From NCBI GenBank assembly GCA_964443415.1, contig CAYUDC010000004.1, positions 1 through 60,448 on the forward strand: DNA of 60,448 nt, read 5' to 3'. Positions 33,902-43,000 of this stretch are shown here, one piece after another. Every line of letters starts with the position of its first letter. Position 1 is the stretch's first letter. The notes under the pieces are model-generated. The model was not told the DNA's origin. It made no database searches and was given only the letters and a program-made list of their open reading frames with translations. Source of the stretch: B1 sp964443415. Lineage in GTDB: Bacteria > Bacteroidota > Bacteroidia > UKL13-3. The position numbers and the translations under genes were made by a program.

Positions 33902-35791
33902 ATGGCAAAGAGAAGTTTAAATAGCAATGGCAACCTTAAGCAGGAGCCAGAAAAAGCAAAGATTAACAAAGAAAATGTAAGGGAGGCTTTGGCCTTGTTT
34001 GCATATTTAAAGCCTTATAGAGGCAAGTTTATATTGAGTTTGGTATTTATAGCTTTATCGGCACTAAGCACGATGGTATTTCCATTTTTGCTTGGTAAGA
34101 TGATAGATGCGGCGGCGCCTGGCGCCGCCGCATCTATGCCCCAATCACCGCTCAATCCTGGTGCCATGGTGGGTTTCAACCTTAAGACGGTTCAATGGAG
34201 TTTAAACACCATCCTCCTGCTAATCTTTATTCAACTGTCGGTTCAAACCGTATTCTCGTTTATGCGCATTTACCTGCTTACCGAGGTAGGCGAAAAATCT
34301 TTGGCAAATATTAGAACCGATTTATACGGCAAATTGCTCTCCATGCCCATGAGCTTTTACAGCGAACAAAGGGTAGGAGAGTTGAGTAATCGTTTGAGTG
34401 CCGACTTATCACAAATTCAAGATGCCATTTCTTTTACCTTGGCAGAATTTCTGAGAGGCATATTTACCTTGGTCATAGGTTTAACTTTTATCTTTTGGAT
34501 CAACCCAAAACTGGCTTTTGTGATGCTTTCTGTAGTGCCTTTAATTGCTGTAGTAGCCGTGGTGTTTGGAATGCGCATTCGTAAAATGTCTCGCAAGGCC
34601 CAAGATCAATTGGCAGAAAGTGGAACCATTGTGCAAGAAACTTTTCAGGGGATTTCTATTGTGAAAGCGTTTACTAGCGAATCGTTTGAAATGAATCGCT
34701 ACCGTAAAAGCATCTATAGCGTAGTGGAAACAGCTATTTCTAATGCCCGTTACAGAGGTGCTTTTGTGAGCTTTATGATATTCTCTGTTTTTGGTGCCAT
34801 TGCCTTTGTGATGTGGTATGGTGCAGGATTAATTAAAAGTGGCGATATGACCGCAGGCGACCTTACCATGTTTGTGATCTTCTCTGCTTTTGTTGGCGGT
34901 ACATTTGCAGGTTTTGCCGATATGTTTTCGCAATTGCAAAAAACACTAGGGGCCACCCAACGTGTGAGAGAATTGTTGCGCAACCAAGGCGAAGCCATCG
35001 ACCTAGAAGGGAGCAATCTACGTGTATCAAAACCTATTTTGGGCCATGTGAGATTTGAGCAAGTTGCTTTTTCTTATCCCGGAAGACCCGATGTAGAAGT
35101 ACTTAAAAATGTTCAATTAGAAGCAGGCGTTGGAGAACAAATTGCTTTGGTGGGGCCAAGTGGCGCAGGCAAAAGTACCATAGCTTCTTTGCTACTTAAT
35201 TTTTATCAGCCTACCGCTGGTAAAATCTATTATGACCAATATGATAGCACCGAATTTGAGCTAACAGAACTTAGAAAACAGATAGCCTTTGTGCCGCAGG
35301 ATGTGATATTATTTGGAGGCAGCATTCGTGAAAATATTGCCTATGGGAAACCAGATGCTACAGACCAAGAAATTATGGAAGCAGCAAGGCAAGCAAATGC
35401 TGCAGGATTTATTGAGAAATTTCCAGAAGCTTACCAAACCATTGTGGGGGAGCGAGGCATTAAGTTAAGTGGCGGACAAAGGCAACGCATTGCCATTGCC
35501 AGAGCTATTCTTAAGAACCCTGCCATTTTAATTTTAGACGAGGCTACCAGTTCACTGGATAGTGAGAGTGAGCAATTGGTTCAAGAAGCATTAGATAATT
35601 TAATGAAAGGCCGCACCAGTTTTGTGATTGCACATCGCTTATCTACTGTTAGAAATGCTACAAAAATTTGTGTGATAGACAAGGGATCGGTTCAAGAAAT
35701 GGGTACACACGACGAGCTGATGCAAAATGAAACGGGGCTTTACAAAAAATTGGTGGATATGCAATTAGAGTGGAGTACCCTGCAAGTCTGA
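33902..35791 (+). CDS. ABC exporter (fused transmembrane and ATPase domains)
   Basis: A 629-residue half-transporter of the MsbA/lipid-multidrug exporter type that works as a dimer. Six membrane helices (about residues 40-330) are followed by the ATPase domain: Walker A GPSGAGKST at 418-426, Q-loop VPQDVILFGG, signature LSGGQRQ, Walker B ILILDEATSSLD and the switch His in AHRLS. I choose the ATG at 33902 (MAKRSLN) right after a promoter element. The first periplasmic loop is longer than usual. It begins with residues 68-78, encoded by a perfect 35-base palindrome (34103-34137). A near copy of the dispersed motif, GGTTCAAACCGT, is at 34240-34251. Confidence 0.94.
   Translation: MAKRSLNSNGNLKQEPEKAKINKENVREALALFAYLKPYRGKFILSLVFIALSALSTMVFPFLLGKMIDAAAPGAAASMPQSPLNPGAMVGFNLKTVQWSLNTILLLIFIQLSVQTVFSFMRIYLLTEVGEKSLANIRTDLYGKLLSMPMSFYSEQRVGELSNRLSADLSQIQDAISFTLAEFLRGIFTLVIGLTFIFWINPKLAFVMLSVVPLIAVVAVVFGMRIRKMSRKAQDQLAESGTIVQETFQGISIVKAFTSESFEMNRYRKSIYSVVETAISNARYRGAFVSFMIFSVFGAIAFVMWYGAGLIKSGDMTAGDLTMFVIFSAFVGGTFAGFADMFSQLQKTLGATQRVRELLRNQGEAIDLEGSNLRVSKPILGHVRFEQVAFSYPGRPDVEVLKNVQLEAGVGEQIALVGPSGAGKSTIASLLLNFYQPTAGKIYYDQYDSTEFELTELRKQIAFVPQDVILFGGSIRENIAYGKPDATDQEIMEAARQANAAGFIEKFPEAYQTIVGERGIKLSGGQRQRIAIARAILKNPAILILDEATSSLDSESEQLVQEALDNLMKGRTSFVIAHRLSTVRNATKICVIDKGSVQEMGTHDELMQNETGLYKKLVDMQLEWSTLQV
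34103..34137. repeat. Perfect 17+1+17 base palindrome inside the ABC exporter gene
   Basis: Left arm ATAGATGCGGCGGCGCC (34103-34119), a single central T, right arm GGCGCCGCCGCATCTAT (34121-34137). It begins on a codon boundary and reads I-D-A-A-A-P-G-A-A-A-S in the exporter. Such length and GC content in a roughly 40% GC gene is not expected by chance. Confidence 0.85.
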
Positions 35792-35877
35792 TATTTACGT
35801 TTGAGAGTGATAGAAAAGTTTTTTCAATTGCTAAATTCAGATAAATTTGCCAACTACTCAATTAATATTAATCATAC

Positions 35878-37224
35878 ATGTCTGAATTTCAATTGGTGAT
35901 GCCCAAAATGGGCGAAAGTATCGCAGAAGCAACCATTATTCGCTGGACAAAAAACGAAGGCGACCAAATTGCAGTGGATGAAACTGTATTGGAAATTGCT
36001 ACCGATAAGGTAGATTCTGAAGTGCCATCACCAAAAGCAGGTGTATTGGTTAAGAAATTGTTTAAGGATGGAGATGTGGTGGCAGTTAATGCGCCCATTG
36101 CTATAATTGCTTTGTCAGGAGCTTCACCTGCGGCAGCAGATGCGGCGCCTTCGGCGCCCCCAATCAACACCCCTGCCCCAGTGGTAGAAGTTGCCAAAAC
36201 AGTGGAAGCATCTATTCAAACCATTAAAGAAACCGTGAGTTCTGTTGGCGGAAATAGATTCTACTCGCCTTTGGTATTAAATATTGCCAGAACAGAAAAT
36301 ATTAGCATGAACGAGTTGGATACCATCCCAGGTACTGGAGCCGAAGGCCGTGTAACCAAAAGAGATATCTTAGCCTTTGTGCAAAATAGAGGCAATGCAG
36401 CAGCACCTGTTGCTCAACCAGCCGCCGCACCGCAATCAAATGCGCCAGTAGTAAGCGCTCCATCTTCTGTGGCGCCAGCAGCCTCAGCTCCTAAGCCAGC
36501 AGTAAGCGTAAGTGGAGGAGATGAAATTATTGAAATGGATAGAATGCGCAAACTCATTGCCGATCACATGGTGATGAGCAAGCATACCAGTCCGCATGTA
36601 ACCAGCTTTGTAGAAGCCGATGTAACCAATATGGTACTTTGGAGAGACAAAGCTAAGAAAGTGTACGAGAAAAGAGAAGGAGAGAAGATTACCTTCACGC
36701 CTATGTTCATTGAGTGTGTGGTAAAAGCCATCAAAGATTATCCAATGATCAATGTGTCGGTAGATGGATACAACATCATCAAGCGTAAAAACATCAACGT
36801 AGGTATGGCCGCAGCCTTGCCTAGTGGCAACTTAATTGTTCCAGTGATTAAGAACGCCGATATGATGAATTTGGTAGGTTTAACCAAAATGGTAAATGAC
36901 CTTGCCAACCGCGCCCGTGCCAATAAATTAAGTCCAGACGAAATACAAGGTGGAACCTTTACCATCACCAACGTAGGTGGTTTTGGCAATGTCATGGGTA
37001 CACCTATCATCAACCAACCTCAAGTAGCTATTATGGCTACAGGAAGCATTAAGAAGAAGCCAGCAGTATTAGAAACCCCAATGGGAGATGTGATTGCTAT
37101 CAGACACATGATGTTTTTAAGTTTAAGTTACGACCACAGAGTGGTTGACGGTTCTTTGGGTGGTTCTTTCTTAAGAAGAATTGCAGATTACATGGAACAG
37201 TGGGACTTAGACCGCGAAATTTAA
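35878..37224 (+). CDS. 2-oxoacid dehydrogenase E2 (dihydrolipoamide acyltransferase)
   Basis: Core acyltransferase of a 2-oxoacid dehydrogenase complex, 448 residues. The lipoyl domain carries EIATDKVDSEV, whose Lys is lipoylated. A Pro/Ala-rich linker follows, then the E1/E3-binding domain (FYSPLVLNIARTENI to VTKRDILAFV), a second linker, and the catalytic domain with YDHRVVDG (His420, Asp424). The MPKMGESIAEATI start is typical of branched-chain or 2-oxoglutarate E2s. E1 and E3 genes are absent nearby, so the substrate is unassigned. The first linker is encoded partly by a GGCGCC-TTC-GGCGCC hairpin. Confidence 0.92.
   Translation: MSEFQLVMPKMGESIAEATIIRWTKNEGDQIAVDETVLEIATDKVDSEVPSPKAGVLVKKLFKDGDVVAVNAPIAIIALSGASPAAADAAPSAPPINTPAPVVEVAKTVEASIQTIKETVSSVGGNRFYSPLVLNIARTENISMNELDTIPGTGAEGRVTKRDILAFVQNRGNAAAPVAQPAAAPQSNAPVVSAPSSVAPAASAPKPAVSVSGGDEIIEMDRMRKLIADHMVMSKHTSPHVTSFVEADVTNMVLWRDKAKKVYEKREGEKITFTPMFIECVVKAIKDYPMINVSVDGYNIIKRKNINVGMAAALPSGNLIVPVIKNADMMNLVGLTKMVNDLANRARANKLSPDEIQGGTFTITNVGGFGNVMGTPIINQPQVAIMATGSIKKKPAVLETPMGDVIAIRHMMFLSLSYDHRVVDGSLGGSFLRRIADYMEQWDLDREI
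36144..36158. repeat. GGCGCC hairpin in the E2 linker
   Basis: GGCGCC-TTC-GGCGCC, six perfect pairs with a three-base loop, in codons for A-A-P-S-A-P of the Ala/Pro linker. It could be a product of Ala/Pro codon choice rather than an element. Confidence 0.4.
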
Positions 37225-37254
37225 TATTGTTTAAAAGTTATTGATAAACCCCTC

Positions 37255-37285
37255 ACGCGCCGTTGCAGAAATCTGCACGGCGCGT
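37255..37285 (+). terminator. GC-rich hairpin between E2 gene and pyrG (terminator-like)
   Basis: ACGCGCCGTTGCAGA pairs with TCTGCACGGCGCGT, 14 pairs with one unpaired T and an AA loop, followed by TGTATTTTTG. The T-rich tail suits an intrinsic terminator, yet the same tail holds the candidate pyrG promoter TATTTTTG (37288-37295). Confidence 0.65.
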
Positions 37286-37287
37286 TG

Positions 37288-37317
37288 TATTTTTGCTTCC
37301 CGTAAATACTGTTACGG
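37288..37317 (+). promoter_or_regulatory. Putative pyrG promoter and leader hairpin
   Basis: TATTTTTG (37288-37295) matches TAnnTTTG. CCGTAA-ATACTG-TTACGG (37300-37317) is a perfect six-pair hairpin covering the presumed transcription start, 4 bases before the pyrG ATG. It could affect initiation or translation of pyrG. Confidence 0.4.
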
Positions 37318-37321
37318 ATAA

Positions 37322-38938
37322 ATGACACCCAAATACATTTTTGTTACCGGCGGGGTAACCTCTTCATTAGGCAAAGGAATTATTGCCGCTTCACTCGCTA
37401 AACTACTTCAGGCCAGAGGCTACAAGGTAACCATTCAAAAACTCGATCCATACATCAACGTAGATCCAGGAACCTTAAACCCATACGAACACGGCGAATG
37501 CTATGTTACAGAAGACGGGGCAGAAACAGATTTAGATTTGGGGCATTATGAAAGATTTTTGAATATCCCAACTTCTCAAGCAAACAATGTTACCACTGGC
37601 AGAATCTACCAGCATGTGATTAACCGCGAGAGAGAGGGTGCTTTTTTAGGAAAGACTGTTCAAGTAATTCCGCATATTACCGATGAAATCAAAAGACGAA
37701 TTAAGTTATTGGGAGAAACAGGTAACTACGAAATCATCATTACCGAAATAGGTGGAACCGTGGGAGACATCGAGTCATTGCCTTATATCGAGTCGGTGCG
37801 CCAATTGCTTTGGGAGTTAAAAGATGAAGATGCATTGGTGATTCACCTCACCCTATTACCATTTTTAAGTTCTAGCAACGAGTTAAAAACCAAACCTACG
37901 CAACATAGCGTAAAGCTATTGTTAGAAAGTGGTGTTCAACCCGATATTTTAGTGTGTAGAACAGAGCATGCCATTTCAAAAGAGATGCGCAAGAAAATTG
38001 CCTTGTTCTGTAATGTAGATTCAAATTCAGTGATTGAAGCATTAGACGTTCCAACCATTTACGATGTGCCTTTGATGATGCTCAAAGAAAAGTTGGATAA
38101 GACGGTGTTATCAAAGCTTAAATTATCTGCCAAGAACGAACCAGATTTAGAAAGTTGGAAGAACTTTTTAACCCGTCATAAAAATCCTAAGCACGAAATT
38201 AGAATTGGATTGATTGGTAAATATGTAGAACTACCAGATGCTTATAAGTCGATCATCGAAGGGTTTATTCATGCCGGTGCCAGCAACGAGGCACGTGTGA
38301 GGGTACAATACATCCACAGTGAGTTAATTGCCGATGATAATGTAGATCAAAAGTTAGGAGATTTAGATGGTATTTTAGTGGCACCGGGTTTTGGAGATAG
38401 AGGGATAGAAGGAAAGATAACAGCCATAAAATATGCAAGAGAAAACAATGTTCCATTTTTTGGTATTTGTTTAGGCATGCAAATGGCGGTGATTGAGTTT
38501 GCTAGAAATGTAATTGGTTGGAAAGATGCCCATAGCACAGAGATGAATGCAAAAACCAAACATCCGGTGATAGACATGATGCCAGACCAAAAGAACATCA
38601 CCAAAAAGGGTGGTACCATGCGCCTAGGTTCTTATGTGTGTGAGCTTACTAAAAATAGCTTGGCCTATAAGGCTTATGATAAATCAAAAGTAAATGAACG
38701 CCATCGCCACCGTTATGAGTTTAACTCTAAGTTTCAAAAAGACTTCGAGGCACATGGCATGCAAATCACAGGGATAAATCCTGATACCAAATTGGCAGAA
38801 ATTGTAGAAATCAAAGACCATCCTTATTTCATGGGTGTTCAGTTTCATCCAGAGTATAAGAGTACCGTGTTAAATCCACATCCTTTATTTGTGCGTTTCT
38901 TAAAGGCAGCTGTGGCATATAGTCAAAGTATAAAATAG
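37322..38938 (+). CDS. pyrG: CTP synthase
   Basis: Makes CTP from UTP, ATP and glutamine in the cytoplasm. The N-terminal synthetase domain has KYIFVTGGVTSSLGKGI, QKLDPYINVDPGTLNPYEHGE and EIGGTVGDIESLP. The C-terminal glutamine amidotransferase domain has GICLGMQ with catalytic Cys383 and the HPEY catalytic pair near the end. Its 538 residues are the normal length. Directly after the stop lies TTCGGTTCGAACCAA, a member of the dispersed motif, then a terminator. The start is preceded by a hairpin pair described separately. Confidence 0.98.
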   Translation: MTPKYIFVTGGVTSSLGKGIIAASLAKLLQARGYKVTIQKLDPYINVDPGTLNPYEHGECYVTEDGAETDLDLGHYERFLNIPTSQANNVTTGRIYQHVINREREGAFLGKTVQVIPHITDEIKRRIKLLGETGNYEIIITEIGGTVGDIESLPYIESVRQLLWELKDEDALVIHLTLLPFLSSSNELKTKPTQHSVKLLLESGVQPDILVCRTEHAISKEMRKKIALFCNVDSNSVIEALDVPTIYDVPLMMLKEKLDKTVLSKLKLSAKNEPDLESWKNFLTRHKNPKHEIRIGLIGKYVELPDAYKSIIEGFIHAGASNEARVRVQYIHSELIADDNVDQKLGDLDGILVAPGFGDRGIEGKITAIKYARENNVPFFGICLGMQMAVIEFARNVIGWKDAHSTEMNAKTKHPVIDMMPDQKNITKKGGTMRLGSYVCELTKNSLAYKAYDKSKVNERHRHRYEFNSKFQKDFEAHGMQITGINPDTKLAEIVEIKDHPYFMGVQFHPEYKSTVLNPHPLFVRFLKAAVAYSQSIK

Positions 38939-38941
38939 GTT

Positions 38942-38955
38942 TCGGTTCGAACCAA
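38942..38955. repeat. GGTTCGAACC palindrome after pyrG
   Basis: TCGGTTCGAACCAA starts 4 bases after the pyrG stop. Its core GGTTCGAACC (38944-38953) is a perfect ten-base palindrome. It differs at one position from the dispersed TCGGTTTGAACC motif. Confidence 0.55.
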
Positions 38956-38968
38956 CCCATAAAATAAA

Positions 38969-38996
38969 AAAGGAGGCTTATGGCCTCCTTTCTTTT
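38969..38996. terminator. Bidirectional terminator between pyrG and the DUF2059 gene
   Basis: AAAGGAGGC-TTATG-GCCTCCTTT, nine pairs, with T-rich flank on both strands (CTTTTTG on the plus strand). It lies between convergent genes. Confidence 0.88.
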
Positions 38997-39014
38997 TGTT
39001 ATAAAGTAATTTTT

Positions 39015-39461
39015 TTATTGTTCAGATAATTTTTTAGCAATCTTTTCACCAATTTTCTTACCCCATTCACCGCCTACTTTCATCGATTCTTGCATGATGG
39101 GCCCAGTGCTTTTTGCATATTTTTTGCCTACTGGTGTATTATAAAATTTGGTCATCTCTTGTAAATCCTCTAACGTTAAATGTTTTTGGTAAACTGGAAC
39201 CAACATTTCAGCCAAATCTTCAATAGATGATTTTAACATTTCTATTTCAGCCTCTTCCCAAAATTTAGCAGGAACATCTTTATAGTTATCCTTAAACATC
39301 GACATCATTTGTTTGATGGCACTCTTGTAGGCCTCATCAGAACCAGAAGCTACAAACATTTCTAACAAAGCTTTTTTGTAAGCGTCCTTGGATGGAGCTT
39401 GAGCCATGGTTTGGATGGAGAAAATAAATCCAAAGGCTAATAAAAATAATAGTTTTTTCAT
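39015..39461 (-). CDS. Exported DUF2059 protein
   Basis: A 148-residue protein with a signal peptide (MKKLLFLLAFGFIFSIQTMAQ), so periplasmic or secreted. The mature part is helical and charged. MTKFYNTPVGKKYAKSTGPIM is the hallmark of DUF2059, a family of unknown function. The start at 39461 is chosen because it gives the signal peptide; the frame is open seven codons upstream. It is convergent with pyrG across a shared terminator. Confidence 0.85.
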   Translation of the reverse strand: MKKLLFLLAFGFIFSIQTMAQAPSKDAYKKALLEMFVASGSDEAYKSAIKQMMSMFKDNYKDVPAKFWEEAEIEMLKSSIEDLAEMLVPVYQKHLTLEDLQEMTKFYNTPVGKKYAKSTGPIMQESMKVGGEWGKKIGEKIAKKLSEQ

Positions 39462-39521
39462 GATATAAAATTGATACTGCATTATCGCAGAAAAGGAGGA
39501 TAAATCAAAGTTGTCTTTTGA

Positions 39522-39980
39522 TTAAGCCCCAAATTGTGATAAATGGTGGTCTAGGTGTTTGTAGAACATATTGTTCCACTCTTTGGCAGTAAGTTTTCCA
39601 AAAGAATGAGAGGCTTTTCCTTCAAAATAAGCCTCACCAAGTGCTACGGTTTTAGCAATATTTTGAATGAGCTGTTGCTTTTCATTTTCAAAGTTGCGTT
39701 CATCTTTGATGATAAAAGCAGGGGCTGTTTGGCTTTGCTTTTTGTATGGTTTATCACCAACCACCGTTGGCTTTACAAATAATTTTAATAAAGTTTGAAC
39801 CAAAAAATTAGGCTTAGGATACTTGTCTGTAAACAACATATCATAAGTTACATTGCAATGTGCCAGCATTTGCGAAACACTCATTGTTCCCCATAATGCC
39901 GGGGTACTGGGAGTTAAGCTATTAATTCTTTCTAGGATTTTATTAGAAACTTCTTTTGAAAAATAATTAGGGTTACTCAT
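39522..39980 (-). CDS. DUF1569 (DinB-like) family protein
   Basis: A 152-residue cytoplasmic protein with no signal peptide. MSVSQMLAHCNVTYDML early and FGKLTAKEWNNMFYKHLDHHLSQF at the end are the conserved His-containing helices of DUF1569, a four-helix-bundle family related to DinB. Function is unknown. His residues in these helices could bind a metal ion by analogy with DinB. It is 60 bases upstream of the DUF2059 gene on the same strand. Confidence 0.83.
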   Translation of the reverse strand: MSNPNYFSKEVSNKILERINSLTPSTPALWGTMSVSQMLAHCNVTYDMLFTDKYPKPNFLVQTLLKLFVKPTVVGDKPYKKQSQTAPAFIIKDERNFENEKQQLIQNIAKTVALGEAYFEGKASHSFGKLTAKEWNNMFYKHLDHHLSQFGA

Positions 39981-40044
39981 GATGATAAGTTATTGAAGTT
40001 AGTAAATTTTGCTGTAATGATACAAGAAAAAATTAAAATTTACA

Positions 40045-43000
40045 TTACCTCAATAAGGTTACGGTTCCATGTTTTTCGTAGTAGTTATTTGCCTTAGATT
40101 GTGCTTCTAAGATGTAGAAATATACCCCATCAGGGCAAGGTTCGTTCTTGTAGGTGCCATCCCACCAAGCGCCACCTGGCATGGTTGTTTCGTATAAAAG
40201 TTCGCCCCATCTAGAGTAAATGTATAATTTAATATAGTTAAAGTTGCCAATATAAGCTGGATTGAACACATCATTTATTCCATCTCCTTGAGGGGTAAAT
40301 ACATTTGGCATTCTAATGCCTTCTAATTCGAGCACCTCAATTTCTATATCGGCAGAATCTACACAACCAAAGCTATCTTCCACCATTAAAACCACTTTAA
40401 ACTTTCCGGTTTGGTTAAAGGTGTGAACCACGTCTCTGGTTTGATAGGTATTTCCATCTGCCATGTCCCAATCAAAAAATTGGGCACTGGCGATGCTTTG
40501 ATTGGTAAAAGTTACTTCTAAAGGCACATTACCTTTCATTGGATTGGCTTGGATGCCAGCATTTATCATTGGCGCTTCGGTGATGGTAACAGTATCCGAT
40601 GCCTGACAAATTTGATTACTTGCATTTAGAATGTAGTTAGAAACACTCTTATTGGGGTTAACCGTTGGGTTAAGAATGGCCGCATTGCTTAAAGTTGGAT
40701 CATTCTGCCACATAAAAGAAGTAGCATTGCTTACAGTTCCGTTTAACACCGTTGTTTCGTAATAGCAAATTGTTTCATCGGGGCCAGCATCCACCACTGG
40801 GTAGCTTAAAACGGTAATTCTAACCGTGTCTAATGTAGGACAAAAATCTATCAAGCCACCCACCACATAACTAGTATCTACTGCTGGATACACTCTAGGA
40901 TTAGGTATGTTTACATTGCTGATATTGTAATTATTTAACCATTGATACACCAAGGCCCCTGTGGCATTTAATGTAATGGTATCTCCAATGCAAATGGTTT
41001 GGTTTGACCCGGCATTTAATGGAGGCAATGGCCTTAAGCGAATGCGAATGGTATCATTTACCTTACAGCTACTATTGGTAACACTTAGCATATAAACAGT
41101 GTCTTTACTTGGCCAAACCTTAGGATTTAAAAGATTGGTACTTGAGATATTCCAATTAGGTATCCAATTGCCAAAAGCAGGGCTGGCGCTTCCATTTAAT
41201 GTAATGGTATCCCCAGGGCAAATGAGCGTGTCATTGCCTGCAAAGGCAGTAATTGGAACAAAGCTAATTCGTATAGAATCTGTAGCATGGCAAGAACCAA
41301 TAGAACCTTTTACATAATACGTTCTACTGGTATTTGTGGTTACAATAGGTGTCCTTACATTGGTATCGTTTATAGCAATATTAGGCCACCATTGGTAGGT
41401 ATTGGCGCCAGATGCCGCTAAGGTGATACTGCTTCCTTGGCAAATTTCAACATCTGCACCGGCATCTACGATAGGTGTGCCAACTACCCTAATTTTAATT
41501 GAATCAATGGCGCTGCAATTGCCATTTTGAGCCCGCACAAAATAGGTGGTGTCTGCACTTGGCCAAACTTTTGGGTTGGTGCTATTGCTATTTGCTATTT
41601 GATAAGTTGGAAACCAAGTAACCCCAGTTCCAATATAACTGCTATTTAGTTGAATAGTATCTCCAACACATAATAAGGTGTCGGAAGGTACATTTACCCA
41701 TACTTGCACCACATTTACTTGCACACTATCGCTATATGAACATCCATTAGAAACGCCACTTACAAAGTACTTTTGCGTAGCACCAGGAAAAGCCTTTGGA
41801 TTGGATAGGAGTGGATTGTTTAAAAACAAATTTGGTTGCCATTGATAACTGCTCGCTCCGCTCGCAGAAAGCTGAAGGGTGTCTCCAAAACAAATAGAGG
41901 TATCAGCCGAGGCTACCACATTGGGCAAGGGTTTTACTGTGATACGAAGGGTATCTCTACTGGTACAACCATTGTTTGTTACACTTAAAATATAGCTTGT
42001 GTCTACATTAGGCCAAACTTTTGGAAATTGTATAGTGTCTTCGTTGATCCGATGATTTGGATACCAAACCAAATTTAAATTGTTTACAGTGCCCATTAAT
42101 TGTAAGGTGTCACCCAAACAAATAGAGGTGTCTGCACCAGCGTTGGCTAAAGCAAAATTAACTGTAACCCTCACACTATCGGTTTTGGTACAGGAGTTAA
42201 TCGAACCTCTTACCCTATAAACAGTAGTGGTAGTAGGTTTAACAAATGGATTGGCAATACTGGTATCGGAGATAAATTGCTTTGGACTCCAAGCATAATT
42301 ATTTGCACCAGAGGCAACGAGTTGAAGGCTATCTCCTAAGCAGATAGAAGTGTTTGGTGTAACACTCAAATTCACTTGAATGGTACTTACTAATAAGGAA
42401 TCTCGTTTTTGACAAGGACCACTTGTTGCTAATAAATAAATATAACGGGTTGTATCAGCTCTAAACTTAGGATTGAGTTGGTTAGGGTTACTAAATAGGT
42501 TTGCTGGCGACCAACTAAAACTGCTGCCAGTGGAAGTAACATTCAGTTGAATGCTATCATTTCTGCAGGCATTGATATTTGACAATACATTCACAGGTAA
42601 ACCATTACCAGTGATGATAATTCTATTAGAAGTATCAGGTAATGCGCAGTTGTTTAGGTTCACCACATAGTAATTTCCAGGAGATTTTGCCCAAATAAAG
42701 TTACTATCTGTTACTAAAATTAAAGAATCATTTCTAAACCAACGGAAGATGTCTTGGGTTTTATTGGTAACATATATTTTGGTACTATCATTACAATTTA
42801 TATTGGTTGTATTTGTAGCAATAATGGTAGTATCGGTAAACTGAAAACTTGCTACAAATGCATCCTCCACTCCAGTGCTATTTAAGATAGAAGCGCCAGC
42901 ATTGGTGGTTTGTGTGAAATACCCTGTTAAAATTACATTGCCAGAATTATTATGACTTAGCCCTCTGCAATAGGTAAGTCCGTTTCCTGAAACTCTTCCT

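Noticed and set aside
41849..41867. Repetitive GCTCGCTCCGCTCGC stretch in the large T9SS gene
   Set aside because: Arms pair poorly with internal mismatches, and it encodes an ordinary ASGASS repeat segment.
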